NCBI GenBank assembly: GCA_027625915.1 | Contig: JANTQA010000047.1 | Span: forward strand, 15,872,001-15,936,000 | DNA: 64,000 nt | From: Anaeramoeba flamelloides | Lineage: Eukaryota > Metamonada > Anaeramoebidae | Direction of reading: 5' to 3' | Part shown: positions 46,423 through 59,590 of the stretch, piece after piece | Numbering within the stretch: the stretch's first letter is position 1 | Layout of the letters: every line of letters starts with the position of its first letter | Made by a program: the position numbers and the translations under genes | Notes under the pieces: model-generated | What the model was told of the DNA's origin: nothing | The model's input: the letters and a program-made list of their open reading frames with translations, nothing else | Database searches by the model: none

Positions 46423-49400
46423 TTAATCTGATAGATCTAACCCCTTCTTCCCATTTTCGAAAGTATTTTGTAATTTTTCAGATGATTGCTTACTTTTTTG
46501 TATTAAGGACAGCAAGTTCTTTAATTTTTCTTCTTTAGGTGCTAAAACGTTGATAATTTTATTCACAGCTTTACCAAAAGTAATAAATTGAGTAAAAAGA
46601 TTTAATAATTCAATTTGTTGCGTAATCAAACAATAGCATAATTGATTTTCGGCGTAACTTCTATTTTGGTTATCTTTTACATCATGTTCATTAATATTAT
46701 CATTTTCAATTTTTTCTTCATTTCCAGTTTTTTTTTGGGAAGATGGTTTTGATGTTGATGGCAAGTTTGATAGAGATATTAATGTTTCAAACGTGTATTT
46801 TTCCCTTTCAAAATAATTTATTCTTAATTTATCAATTAAAGAGGCTTGCTTTTTAATTTCTTTTGCAAATTTCATATAACTATCATTATCATTGGTTTTT
46901 AAATCAGTTAAAATTTGATTAACCGTAATAAAACCAGGATCTTGTAAATTTTTAAAAGCCTTTCTAAAAATGGTTTGCTCAAAAATATCCATATTTATGG
47001 ATTGCTTAGACAGGATTTTTTTTTCTTTTTTATTCTTTATTAAAAGTTTGGAAGTTTTTAAACAAAATTTGAAATCATCGCGTAATATATTAAATAAGTT
47101 AATACTATAATTGAAAGTTTGGATCATTTCTGCCTCAGTTTTGTAATGTATTTTTTTTTTAATTTTTAACCAATTTTTCATTCTGTTATTAATCTTATTT
47201 TTTTGGAAATCAATTTTTTCTTCAATTGTTAAAAATTTTTTTTCAACCCAATTATCATTTTCATTATCACTGTTATTATCATTTTCGTTTTTGTGTTCAT
47301 AATTCTCACCCTTCCCCTTTTCTTGATTTTTATCCTTACTTCTTCTTCTTCTTCTTCTTCTTTTTTTTTTTGTGTCTTCTAAACTTTTCAAATCTATTTT
47401 AATATTGTAATTATCATGAGTGTTTCTTCTACGTCTTCTCTTCATGTTATTTATTAATTGAAATCCATCATCATCAGCATCGTCATTTTTGTTGTCGTCG
47501 TTGGAATTATAATCATCATCATCATCATGTTCATTAGCTTTCTTTTTCTTTTTCTTTCCTGTTTTCCTTAATTTCTTAAAATTTAATTGACTAAAATCAT
47601 TGTTAGTCGAATAGGTAAAACTCGAGTGTCTTTTTTTAGGGGTATTTTTTTTTTTTGTATGATTATTAATATTTAAATTAGTATTACTCATAAATTTATC
47701 AAAATTTGAATTATTGTTAATGTTGAAATTCTCGACATTTGTCATTAAAATTTGATTATAATTAGTAAATTTTAAATTTTTTAAATCTTTTAAATTTGAA
47801 ATAATTATTGACTTTTCGTTTGAAATTAGTAATAAACGTAAAGTAAATAATTTTGATAAAGGGTTATTTTCATTTGGCTTTGGAATTAGGTAATTGAATA
47901 ATCTTATTTGAATCTTATTGTTTTTTTGTATTGTTTTTGATGACATTTCTAATAATATTTTTGATGTTTGTTGAAAAATTAATTTATTCTTATCTTCATT
48001 TTTCGAATTATTGTTTTTATTATTATTATATCCCACCTCTTCCTTCTTTTGACAATTTTGATTTTGATTTTGATTTTGATTTTGATTCTGATTCTGATTC
48101 TGATTTTGATTCTGATTCTGATTCTGATTCTGATTCTGATTCTGATTCTGATTCTGATTCCGATTCCGATTCCGATTTCTATTATTATTCTTACTACCAA
48201 TACTATCAAAAGCAATATTATCGAATAATAATTTTTGTTTATTTTCTTGCAAAAGTAAATCCCATTGTATGATTTGATTATTCATTTCAAATTTTGTTGA
48301 ATTGAAATTGGCCCCATTTAAGGCGTAATTTAAAATAGGTATTAATTGAGAATAATTTTTATTTAAAGATAAAAATAATAATTGGTCAATTAAATTTTCA
48401 TTGATCTGTGAATTTAATTTGTTTGATAATCGTATTCCTTTTAAGAATACATTTAAAATAAAGCATATCTCATCAAAAAATAGGTTTGAAAAGCTAATGA
48501 TCATTTGTAAATAAAAGGAAATAATAAATGAATTATATTTATATTTAAAAGTTTTTTGGATTGATTTTCTCATTTCTTCAATAAATTCTTCATTTGATTT
48601 GAAATCATTATTTAAATATTTATCTATCACATTGGAAATAAATTCAAATTCAAATTTCAAACTTAATTCTTTAATATTTTTAAAAATTTTTATTAAATGA
48701 AGTGATTTAAAAATATAATCAATAGAATTTGAATTGCTTTTATTTTTATTCCTATTAATTTTTTCTTCCTTATTTTTATGTTTTCCTTGATGAATTAAAA
48801 AGGGCAATAATGTAATTAAATTAATAATAATTAACTTTTCAGTGTCCTTTTCAATGATTTTGGAATTATTAATAAAGGTTAATTGAGATAATATTATTAA
48901 AATTTCCTTTTGGCAATTATTATAATTAATTCCTTTTATTATTAAATTTTGGATACCAACAAATTCATTTTCCAAATTTTTTGGAATTGAATATATTAAT
49001 TTATTAAATGTGTCCTCATTTGATCTAGTTGATTTGATTGGTTCGGCTTCTTCAGTTGGTTCATTTGATTTTAAGGATTTAACATTATTGCTTGTTTCAC
49101 CTTTTTTTGGAAATTCATTTGATTCTAATTCATGAATATTATTATCAATTTTTGCATTTGTAGTATCATTTTTATTGGTATTAGTTACAGAATTATAATT
49201 TGAATTATAATTGGAATTGGATTTTGAATGATTTAATTCTTTATTTAATAAGATTATCAAAATTTTTAAAATTTGCTTAAACACAAATTTATTTGGAATC
49301 TTTAATAAAGAAATTATTGACCAAAATAATGAAGGTGAATCTGTTAAAGAAGTAATTTTATTGGATAAATAATTTAAAGTTAAGATTATTTCAATACAAA

Positions 49401-52400
49401 ACCAATGAATATCTTTGAATGACTGTAAAATTTTTGCGAAGGAATTTAATAGGCAATCAATTATTGGGTTGATTAACTTGTTCTTGTAATTATAATTTAA
49501 TATCCTAAAAATTTGATAAGATCTGGCACTTAGGTTTAAGATGTTCTTTGATAAATTTGGATCATAAGTTATGCTAGTACCGAACTCTAAAGAATAAAGA
49601 GACCAATTTTTTTTTAATTGTGGATTTATCCCTGAGAATATTTTGATAATTTTTTTAATTACATTTTTTAAAATATTTTCTGATTTTAATTTTAATTTGT
49701 CATTGCATTCTCTATGTTCATTAACCCAAATTGAATTAAAGCTGTTATTTCGAAAGGTTTTTATAAATTTCTTTGCAATTCCCTTGATTTGTTTATTGGA
49801 ATTTTTGTTATTTTTTTCTTTATTATTAATTATTAAAATTAATATCAAATTTTCAATTAATAATTTACAATGATAAAAAAAAATTGGTGAAGGATGATCA
49901 AAAGATAAAAAGCAAGAATGAAGTAAATAACCTAAATTGTCCACTAAATACCCCTTGGGAATTTCATGAATAATTTCAGATAAAAAAATTATACTGAGAT
50001 GAAAGGCTCCTAAATAATTTTTTTTTTTTTCATTGTACTCTTGGGCACTCATTAATTTATTGCTTATTGGATAATTATTTGCGTTATCCTTTAAAAATTC
50101 ATGAATTGAATTGAATGATATTGAATTGATTATATTATTGTTTCTTTTACCAGTTAAATTATTATCATTTTCATTAGGTTTATTATTTTTTACATTTTCC
50201 AAATTATTTTTGTTATTAATATTATTGTTTTGTTTATTATCATTAGTATTAGTATTATTGTAATTGCTATTAGTACCGTCAATGGTATTATTTTGCTGGG
50301 TTTTTTCATCCTTAAATTCATTATTGTTATTATGCTCACTATTGTCATCATTATTATTATGAGTTGTGTTATCACTAGATTTACTAAATAAATGTTTAAT
50401 TGAATTTCTTTTATTTTTACTACTACTATTATGATTAGCATAATTAGAATCTAAACTTTTCCTCTCGTTTATTTCTTCGGAGTTGTCATATTCATTCATT
50501 ATATTTAATAGCTCATTTGGCAATTTTTTCAAAGTCTTACTTTTTCGAATACTTTTAAGTCTTCTAATTGACCTTTTTTTATTAAAGTTTTTTTTTTTAG
50601 ACAAGTTAACATAATTTCTTAAAGATTGCGATATTTGGGAATTTTTATCTTTTTTGACAATTTGAAACCAATCTACATTTATTAACGAAATGTCTATTGA
50701 AATGTTTCTATTTTTCCAAGCTTTTAAAAAGGAATCTATATAATTGGATCTATTATTGATTTGAATCAATAAATTATTATTTTTTTTGGTTAATTGTAAT
50801 TGTGCCATTAATATTTTTTCAAAATTTTTGCAATTACGTTTTAAATAACTAATAATTTTTTTGCTTGTATAAATAATTTCCTTTCTCGGGAATTCACTTG
50901 TAATTTCGATTAAAAAATGGGTTATTAAAACTAAATAATCTATTTGACTGGTGAAGGTTTTCCAAATTTTTAATAAAACATTTGAATCATTTAATGTTCT
51001 ATGAATAGTTACTAAAAATAATTCTTCAATTAATTTTATAAAATCATTAGTGTGGTTATAATTATTAAAATTATCATCGTTAATATTATTATTATTGTTG
51101 CTATTATGGTTATGATTATCATTATTTTGGCTTAATAATTTTTTGTTATATTTGATTAAAGTGTTGAGAAATGTATTTATCCAAGGTATTAAAGAGATTA
51201 ATAAACTTTTTTTCCTTTCTTCGAGGGAATTAAATCCATTTATATTGCTATCGCTTTTATTATTGTTCAAATTAGTTGGGCTGCTGTTATTGCTGTTGCT
51301 TAATAACCAATATTTGTTAATCAATTCTAAACAAATTATTAAAGAATAATTTGGTAATTTTTTAGCTAATAATTTGGAAAAATTCGTTTGTCTAATTAAA
51401 TTGTTTTTAGATAAGCAAATATAATCATAATTAATATTATTTTTAAAAATGGGGAATTTGTAAATTAAAGTTTTGATAGTTTGCCTAATTAAGGAATACT
51501 TGGGGATACTTAAAGCATTCAAACATAGCGAAATGAATAAATAATCTTTCATGATCAATTGGTCATTTAAAATTGTCTTGAAAATTATTAATAAAAATTC
51601 ACTGTCTATTGAAGAGTTATTGCTATAACACAGAGATATTATTAAATTAATGTTATTATTGCAGCTTAGTAGGAAATTAGTTGTTGATTTTTCTATTAGC
51701 GTTTCCATCTTTTTTTGTTGATTAAATTTTAAATAGATTAATTCCTTTAACCAAGAAAGTATTAATTTTTCCCTCTCATCGTTAAGGTTGATTATTCGGA
51801 TTTTTAATAATAAAGAATTGATAGCCCTAATTGCGTTGATTTTCAAAACATCAATCTTCAAGTTGCAAGTTTCGATCCACCAGTTTTGGTCTCTCGAGCC
51901 CAATACCTTATTTTTAGCCAAAACCAAAGTGGTTTTAATTTCCTTTTCAAACCCCTTTTTACTCCTTTGATCAATCCCAGACCAAACCGATATTAATTTA
52001 AAATAGTTAAAGGCCTTCTTGGGATCAAAACTGAACATAAATTGGTGATGCAAATTAAAGATTTTTTCAATAATTAAACAATAGTTTTGCCTAATTGACA
52101 AGGACTCGGGATTAAATTGGAAATCTGGGAAATCTATAAAAAAATTATAAATATTTTCAATTAATTCTAAAAAAAAATTCCGAATTAGATCCTTCAAAAT
52201 AATTGTTGTTTTGCTGATTCGAGATATTATTGACCAACACAATTTTAATAAGTCACTAATTTTTGTTTTAAATGTTGAGATGGAATATTGATCATGCTTT
52301 TGGAAAAATAATTTCTCAGAATAATTCTTTAATATGGGTATTAAAAATTCTAAATTGCTCGAATTAATATTGGATAACGAGAAAATTATTGACTTTGATT

Positions 52401-55400
52401 GGGGTTTATTATCCTCGTTTAACGAATTAATCATTTCTTTGAATTTATTAATAAATGTTTTTTCCTTTAAATAGATTGGATGAATTGAGCAAATGTAAAT
52501 ACAATTAATTATTTTCCATCGTTCTATTTGATTGTTGTAATTTTTAATTAATTCAATTTGATTGGGGTTTTTGGGGGTTTCGATATTAAATTCTTTCATT
52601 TGATTTAATGCTAAATTATTTAATAAAACACAATTATTTAAATTAAGTCTAGTGTAAGCCCTAATAGTTGCTGAATATATTCTTAACCATAAATTGTTTT
52701 TTATCTCTTCAGTTGAATTCAATATTAATACAATTTTATGAAAATTATCTTCCTCTTCCTCTTCCTCTTCTTCTTTCAAACGTTCTTGTTTTGTTTTTTC
52801 TTTATTAATGCTATCTAAATTTGTATTGTTATTTTCGATAATATTTTTCTCATCAAGATCAAATACACCACCACCATTATTATTCATGATAATATTACTA
52901 TTGCTATTATTCTCAGATTTATCATGATAATCATTCTCAGAATTATCAATGTTTGAAATTTCTTCAAAATCAAAATTGGAATAATCTTCTGAATCAATTT
53001 CAGCATAATAATCAAAATCATTATCCTTATAGCGATTTATTTTATTTTTGCTTTTTTTATTAGTTCTTTCTTTGGATAAATAATCACAATTATAATCTTC
53101 ATCATTGATCCATTTAAATTTTAAAGGATCAATTAATGAAAAATTAATTAATTTATTTTCATTTGTTTGTTCATCTTTATTTTTATTATCAATTTTTTTT
53201 TTTAAATTTTGTTTATTTTTTTCCTTTTTGATAGTTAATTCATTATCATCGTAGTCGTCGTCGTCGTCTTCATCATCATTATTATTGACGTTGTCCTCTG
53301 AATCATCATCATTATCATTATTTTTAATACAGGGATTAAATTTATTTTTGATTGATAATAGTAATAATTTCATAAAGTTAGTATATTTCTTTTTTTTTAA
53401 ATTTAATTTTTTTTCTAATTTATATATTGTTTTCAAAGAGTTAAATGCTTCATATCTAATGTTTAAATTTAAATCACCCAAAAACATTATTAAAATTATT
53501 CCACTTCTTTCAATTTGGTTTTCTTCATCGAATACAATGTTTTTTATCATTTTTATTCTTTCTTGTAATAATTTGACATTTTCATTCTCATTCTCATTTT
53601 CATTTTCATTTTCATTTTCATTTTTATTTTCATTTTCATTTTCATTTTCAGTTTCAGTTTCATTTTGTCTATTTAAGGTATTAAACCAAATTTTACAAAT
53701 TTTAGTGATTAATTTTAAAGTGCTTTCAATCAAATTAGGATATTCAAAGGGTATTAATAATAGGATGTTTGTTAATTCATTTAATAAATTTACTCTCAAA
53801 TTTGAAAGATTTTTTATTGTTTGAATTAAGATCGATTTTGATAAATTAGAAACTTCTTTATCAAAATGTAGAGTGTATTTGGATAATATTCCACATATTT
53901 CATTGGGTTGTGGATAAACCATTGGGAGAAGCTTTAATAATGTTTGTAAAATTAAGTTTGTATAATTTTCTTTTTTTTGTTCAAATTCGTTTCTTGATTT
54001 CATTTTAGAAACCGACTGAGTAAAGATATAATAATTACCTAAATTTTTATTAATTTGAAGAAAGTTTTGTTCAATAATTTTTATTAATTGTGATGAATAT
54101 TGTTTATTAATAATATTCATTTTTTTAAAATTTGTTGATCCTGTTGATTTTGCAGATTCTATTGATGATGATGATGATGATACTGTTGCTGTTGTGGTGG
54201 TGGTGATTTTTGTGTTGCTATTGCTTTTTATTAAAATTGATACTATCAATTTCAAACCCAATAATATCCTTTCTTGTTGTAAATTGTTTCGATCAGGTGG
54301 TAAAATTTTAAAAATGATATTTTCCATAACAAAATGTAAATCCCAATCAGACAAAATTTTTATTAATTTTTCCAAATAGTGTAAAGACAATTTATCAAAA
54401 ACATAATTAGATTTTTTTTTGATTGGAAATATTTTTTGTAAAATAGGACTTAGTAATTGTTTGAAATCTTTGACATTTCGATTAGTGATTTTGTTGTTAA
54501 TATCCTGTATGATATTTAAATAAATTCCACAGATATTCGTTAAACATTCAATACCCGCAATATACTTTTTACTTTTATCTTTTAAAAATTTTCGAATTAT
54601 TTTTAAAAAATTATCAAAATTGTTTATTAATTCATCTGCACCAGAAACACTCAAAACAGCAGTATATAAATGTAAACCAGACTCAATTTCCTTTCTTGAT
54701 TTTAATAATTCGTTGGCAATGTCCTTAAAGGGCTTTATGTTTTGATACCATAAAGTGTAATCTAATTTTTCAAATTTTTGTAAACTAACGATCCTTTGTA
54801 AAAATTTCGAGACGGAGAATGCAAATACGGATCTTTCTTTTTTGTTACTTTTTAGTTTGATGAAAAAATTTTCAATCACATTCAAAAAATTTGTACTTGT
54901 TCTTAACCCAAGATTAGTACTTATATCTAAATAGATATATTGGAACGAATTCAAGTATTCCAATCGGTGCGATTGGCTTTTGTTTAATAATCCAAATAAT
55001 TTGTTCCCAATTAATTTTAAATGGCCTTGGCTTAAAATTGAAATTAATTTGAAATATTTCTCAATAATGATCCTGATATTCGATTGGACAATAATTAGGT
55101 TGGTTGTCTTTTTGTTTTTAATATGTAATATGTTTTCTTCTTTGATGCTCTTATCGGATTCTACACATACAACTAAAGACAAAGTTGCTATTTGATCAAT
55201 GACCCTTGGGATCACTTTTTTTTCTTTGCTATTCAACAATTCTTCAACAATGTGAGTAAATAAAAATTCAATTAAATTCTTTGTGTTTTTTGTTTGTTAG
55301 TTTTTTTTTTTGGTTTATGGATTTTTTGTTTGTTGTTTTGGTTTTAGTTTTTTTGATTTTTTTTTTTCGTTGTTTATTATTTGTTGGTTCTTGTCTTTTG

Positions 55401-56194
55401 TTTTTTGGAAAAAAGAGAGCAACAAATCTTGTTTCACTTTGTTTTTGGAAACAAGTGAAGTTTGATTCTTGTTTTTTTTTTGTTTATTTTTTTAATTAAA
55501 AAGGGATCAGGTTGTGAAAATTGGTAATTACCTTATTTTGGTGAAAGACAAGACTTTTGTGTTTTGTCACATTCTTTTTATTTCCTCTAAAAGAGTGAAA
55601 AAAAATTTTGTGGTTTTTTTTGTTTTGGTAATTTATATTTAGAAATCAATTTGAGGTTTAAAGTTAAAAGTTGAGGAAGAAAAATACTAGACAGTGGGTA
55701 ATAAAAGAAAAATTGGTTGGTGTAGAAAGGTATTACTTTTCAATGGTTGTTCGTTTGTGAAGCGTATTAACATAATCTTCTCTCCATTTAATAAGTGCAA
55801 TTAAAACATTTGACGTAAATTTTGATGAAATTGAAGTTAAAGTTCTGACCGAATTTAAAAGTCTTTCATGATCCTCAAATTTAAAAGAAGAAAATGGATA
55901 AAATTTATTCTTTTAATTTTTATGTTTGTTTTTATTTTTTTTTTGTATTTTTTGAAAAAAGAAAAATAAGATTTATTTTGAATTAATTTTCTTATTACAA
56001 TGTTTCTTCAATTTTCCAATATTTTTATAAACACCCTCTATTTGGAATTAATTTTGAAGAAAAGACAAAAATGAGCAAAAAAAAAAAAAAAAAGCTAGTA
56101 TTACTGTTCTGGTCACTTCATGAATAAAAAGAGTACACGCACTACTGAACTCTGAAAGTGAAAGGCTTAAAATTCTTTTTTGTATGGAAGACAT
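46423..56194 (-). CDS. Furry/MOR2/Tao3 family cell-morphogenesis protein
   Basis: Giant helical-repeat scaffold that works with NDR/LATS kinases in cell polarity and shape in animals, plants and yeast. Proposed exons are 56105-56194, 55737-55909 and 46423-55228, phases 0 and 2, giving about 3,022 residues. The ATG at 56194 opens a short helix resembling the family start. Exon 2 has HERLLNSVRTLTSISSKF and LIALIKWRE, the family's start-of-domain motif. Near residue 246 TLWYQNIKPFKD and later KKYIAGIECLTNICGIYLN match plant MOR2. DLHFVMENIIFKIL followed by ERILLGLKL is shared with animal Furry, as is YLLHSCFLSFDH with HCKLLIENL. Low-complexity inserts include Asn-Glu repeats (about 610-640), an Asp-rich patch (about 720-750), Gln-Asn repeats (about 2440) and a polybasic run (about 2707-2725). 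Exons 1-2 are predictions. Confidence 0.86.
48055..48180 (-). repeat. Gln-Asn/Arg-Asn coding microsatellite in Furry
   Basis: A hexamer repeat (ATTCTG/ATTTTG on the plus strand) of about 20 units encodes alternating Gln-Asn, beginning with Arg-Asn units. The T/C alternation is largely at synonymous positions, and the Arg-Asn units differ from Gln-Asn by a G at a codon's second base. Slippage-prone, so length may vary between strains. Confidence 0.9.
53577..53662 (-). repeat. Glu-Asn coding microsatellite in Furry
   Basis: A hexamer repeat (CATTTT/CATTCT on the plus strand) gives alternating Glu-Asn with Lys-Asn and Thr-Glu variants. It lies between helical segments of the N-terminal half. 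Confidence 0.85.
55229..55736 (-). other. Furry intron 2 (proposed, 508 nt)
   Basis: The donor is GTAATA after 55737 and the acceptor GAATAG before 55228, phase 2 (AA plus C gives Asn). Without it the main open frame has no ATG: it opens at a TTG and runs up to a stop at 55297-55299. The acceptor is a choice by phase and could move slightly. Confidence 0.6.
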
Positions 56195-58944
56195 CTTTGA
56201 CAAGGGATCTTAATATAACGAGTAAATCCCGAAGAAAGAATTAGGAAAAAAGAAAATAAAAAAAATAATTCTCAAAAAGTGGTTTGAGAAAGAGAACAGA
56301 GAAAGGTTGTATTTAAAAATAGACTTTAGGTTGTATGAAACAAATCATTTGGTTTTTCAAAATTTGAAAAATTATTTCTCAATCAATTTCATTCTAAAAT
56401 TAACTGTTTTCTTTTTGAATTTTGTCTTTAATTTTCAAGAAACACTTTTTCATAAAAAAAGATCAGAAGTTCTGTTATGAAAAAAAAGTGAGAGAAAAAA
56501 AGTGTAAATTTTTCTTTTACAAAATTTATTATCGATCCTTTTCAAAATGATCAAAATCTGAAATTTTTTTTTAAAAGTTGCTAAGAATATAAATTAAGAT
56601 GAAATTTTTTTGTATGGAATTTCATCGAATTTATATTTTCTTAATATCAAGAACTCCAAGATTTTAAAAGTTGATTCTCTTTAAATTTTCCTGAATTAAT
56701 TTTTGATTATTAAAAGTAGAGAAATGGAGTATAAAGTAGATTTTTCGGGCATTTTCTATCTATTAAAAGGTAACTTTCTGAAATAATCCTTAATATTAAA
56801 TCAGTATTATGTAGGTATTTGAGAAACCCCCTTAGTTTATTAAGAGAGATCAATTGTGAAAATGGCCAAATTTTAGTTGTTTTACCAAGATTCTATATAT
56901 GACACAGTAAAGATTTTATAATGTTCTTGTCATATAAATAGCTCTTTTAAAAGAGTAAAAAAATAAAACCAAAATCCTTAACACCTTAAAAAGTCCTAAG
57001 AATTACTTGGGTTAACTTTACACTATGCCTTTACAATAATTATGTGACTTTGATTTAAATTGGAAAAATGGGTCTCTCTTTTTGCTTCCCCGCCCAATGA
57101 ATGTACTTGTTTTACATATATCGAATATAGAAATCTATCATAGTTGGGATAAGTGTTTGTTTTTCAATGATATTAGGACTTCTAAAAATTATTAAAAATT
57201 AATTATCCATTTTTAAAAAATCTTTTTTCGTTGTAATTACTATATCCTTAAACAAATTATTACTTATTTCCCTTAGAATTGAAAAAAAAAATAGCAATAG
57301 ACACAAAAATATGTCAATTTTATTAAAAATTTTCTGAAAAAGATGGATCTGTAAAGGAGAATTGGCCTACCATTCCCGATTCTTTAAAATTTGGACACAC
57401 CAAGACAAGGAAAATTGTTTCAAAAAAAAATCTCTAAATTTTGTATTTTTGAAATACACTCATATAATAAACATTATTATACATAACAATTTTCAATGAG
57501 GTTTACAATTTTAATAGATATTAATAAGAATTGAAAAAAAAATGAAATTTTTCAGTAATATTTTTTTCATTTTTAATTGTAAAATTTTTGAATTTTTTAA
57601 TTGACTTGGTAGAGAGATAATTTTCAAGTATTTTTTTAATAGTCTAAACAGAAACATATTTTTCAATTTTAAAATAGCACAAAATATTTTAATCAAAAGA
57701 TATCGCTAAATTAAATTGAAAATCTGATTTTTTATCTGTTTTTGGAATATTTTTTATCATTTTATTTTTTTCCATGTTTGAGTTTTTATATACATTCTCA
57801 ATTGTTTTCTGCAAATTGTTTTAACATTTATTCTTTTTTCAATCTTAATGTTCAATCAAAAATTAATTCATTTCAACTTTTTCCATTAAAAAAAACACAA
57901 ATATAGGTAGTTTTTTTTCACAAGTCGGTATTTTTGAAAAGGGGGGTATTCAGATTTTCAAGAGTTTAAAAGCTATCATTTTTTTATTACATAAAATTAT
58001 GGTAACTGTGAAAAAATCATTTATAAAAAAAGTATAACTGAAATCCAAGGTTTAGTTTTGGCTAACTTTAATTTTGGGTGTTTAAATTTTCCTTGTAGTG
58101 ACCGGAAATCAAAAATATACCAAAAAAATACAATTTATCATATTTTTCCAAACATAATATAAAAACACATATACGTTAACCCAGTATTAATGTTTTTATA
58201 AGTAATTATTTTTATCCAAAGAAAAGAAAAAAGGAAAAAACTCAAAAAATAAAAACCAGTGTGTCCAAAATAATGAAACATCTGAAAAAAAAAATGTATT
58301 AGTAAATTTGTTCAAATTTTACCAATAATTATTGAATGATCAAATGATAAGATACCATCAGCCAATTGTATATGAATTTTTTTAAATTTAACTAACTCAA
58401 CATTTACCTTCAGTCAATCCTTGAAAAAAATTTTCAGTTCAAATGAAGCAGATTTTATAACTCGAAAAAAACGAAATTGAAAACAAAGCAAAATTGACAA
58501 AAAATGAAAATAGTATCTAAAATGAAAATTATTTCCTCGTTGAATTTAAAAAATGTTATTGTTATTGTTTTGATTACCTGTACAGTGTCCAAAATTTTTG
58601 AATTTAGTTTATTTTTATATAAGAAAAAAGTTTATTTTTATTTTTTTTTTATGTTTGAGCAGAGGTGATTCAACAAAATTACCTCCTATTTGCCTGAAAC
58701 TCTAAAATTGTATTTAGGGGTTTTTTATCCTAACTGTAATGTAAGCAGGATTACAGCTCAAAGGATATCTTTTCTTTAAAAAATGAAAAGAATAAATTAT
58801 TTCGGAAAAAAGACAAGAAAAAGAGAAAGAAAAGCAAGAAATGAAAGAGAGTCAAAAAATAATAGAAAAAAGAAAAAACTTTCAGTGAAAAGTTTTTTTT
58901 GTGCCCCAAGTGTTGAATGGGCTGGTGGTTGTTTCCTTTTATGT
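56195..58944. other. Gene-free stretch upstream of Furry
   Basis: Promoter side of Furry at the left end. No further gene or RNA was recognised. A Lys/Arg-rich open frame at 58783-58992 lacks family resemblance and runs into R4. Confidence 0.45.
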
Positions 58945-59590
58945 GTTTTTTTTTGGATCGCCACCATAGGTTGTTTTAATAAAGAGTTCTAAATATTTGA
59001 ACAACTATAGATCAAATGAAAAAGGCTGTTTATTAAATTTTGATTTAGAACTTTATAGATGGGTTGAATCTAAAAAGCTCTGGTTTTTTAAGAATAAGAT
59101 TTGGTTTTCGAAATTTTCTTTTCAGTTGCTTGGCTTTTTTTTTTTTTTTTTTTGTGTTATTTTTTTTTTTATTATTTTATTTTTTTTTTTTTTTTGTAAG
59201 TTTCCCAAATCTTGTTTTCGCAAAATCCCAGTACAAGATACCGACTCGACAGCAAAAACCCAGTCAAAGTAACGACTCAACAGATAGTACGGAAAGTTCA
59301 ATTCGGTTCACTTTGGTTGGTTTCAGATCGCATTCGTTGGATTCAGTTCAGTTGCATAAGTCCTCGTCGAAGATTTGATCATGAACAAGTTTGGTTGGGT
59401 TAGTCATGATCAGGTCAACCAATTCTTATAATGATTTTTTATACTTTTTACCTTTCCCAAACACATAAAAAAACAAAAAGAGAAGGAACATAAAGCCCAA
59501 GTAACTTAAGAAGGGAAATTTGGAAAAGGTAAAAAGTATAAAAAATAAAAAAGTTTATTTTTATATTTAAAGATCCAATATCAATGAATA
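58945..59590 (+). repeat. Dispersed repeat R4, copy 2
   Basis: It aligns with 17695-18320. TCTAAATATTTGAACAACTA, GGTTTTTTAAGAATAAGATT, GTACAAGATACCGACTCGAC and AAGTAACTTAAGAAGG occur in order. The middle here (59240-59400) is notably GC-rich, with CGACTCAACAG and CAGTTCAGTTGCAT-like words, and includes long T-runs absent from the other copy. Confidence 0.75.

Noticed and set aside
58783-58992. A Lys/Arg-rich small protein gene
   Set aside because: No homology, no splice context, a hydrophobic tail driven by T-rich sequence, and overlap with repeat R4.
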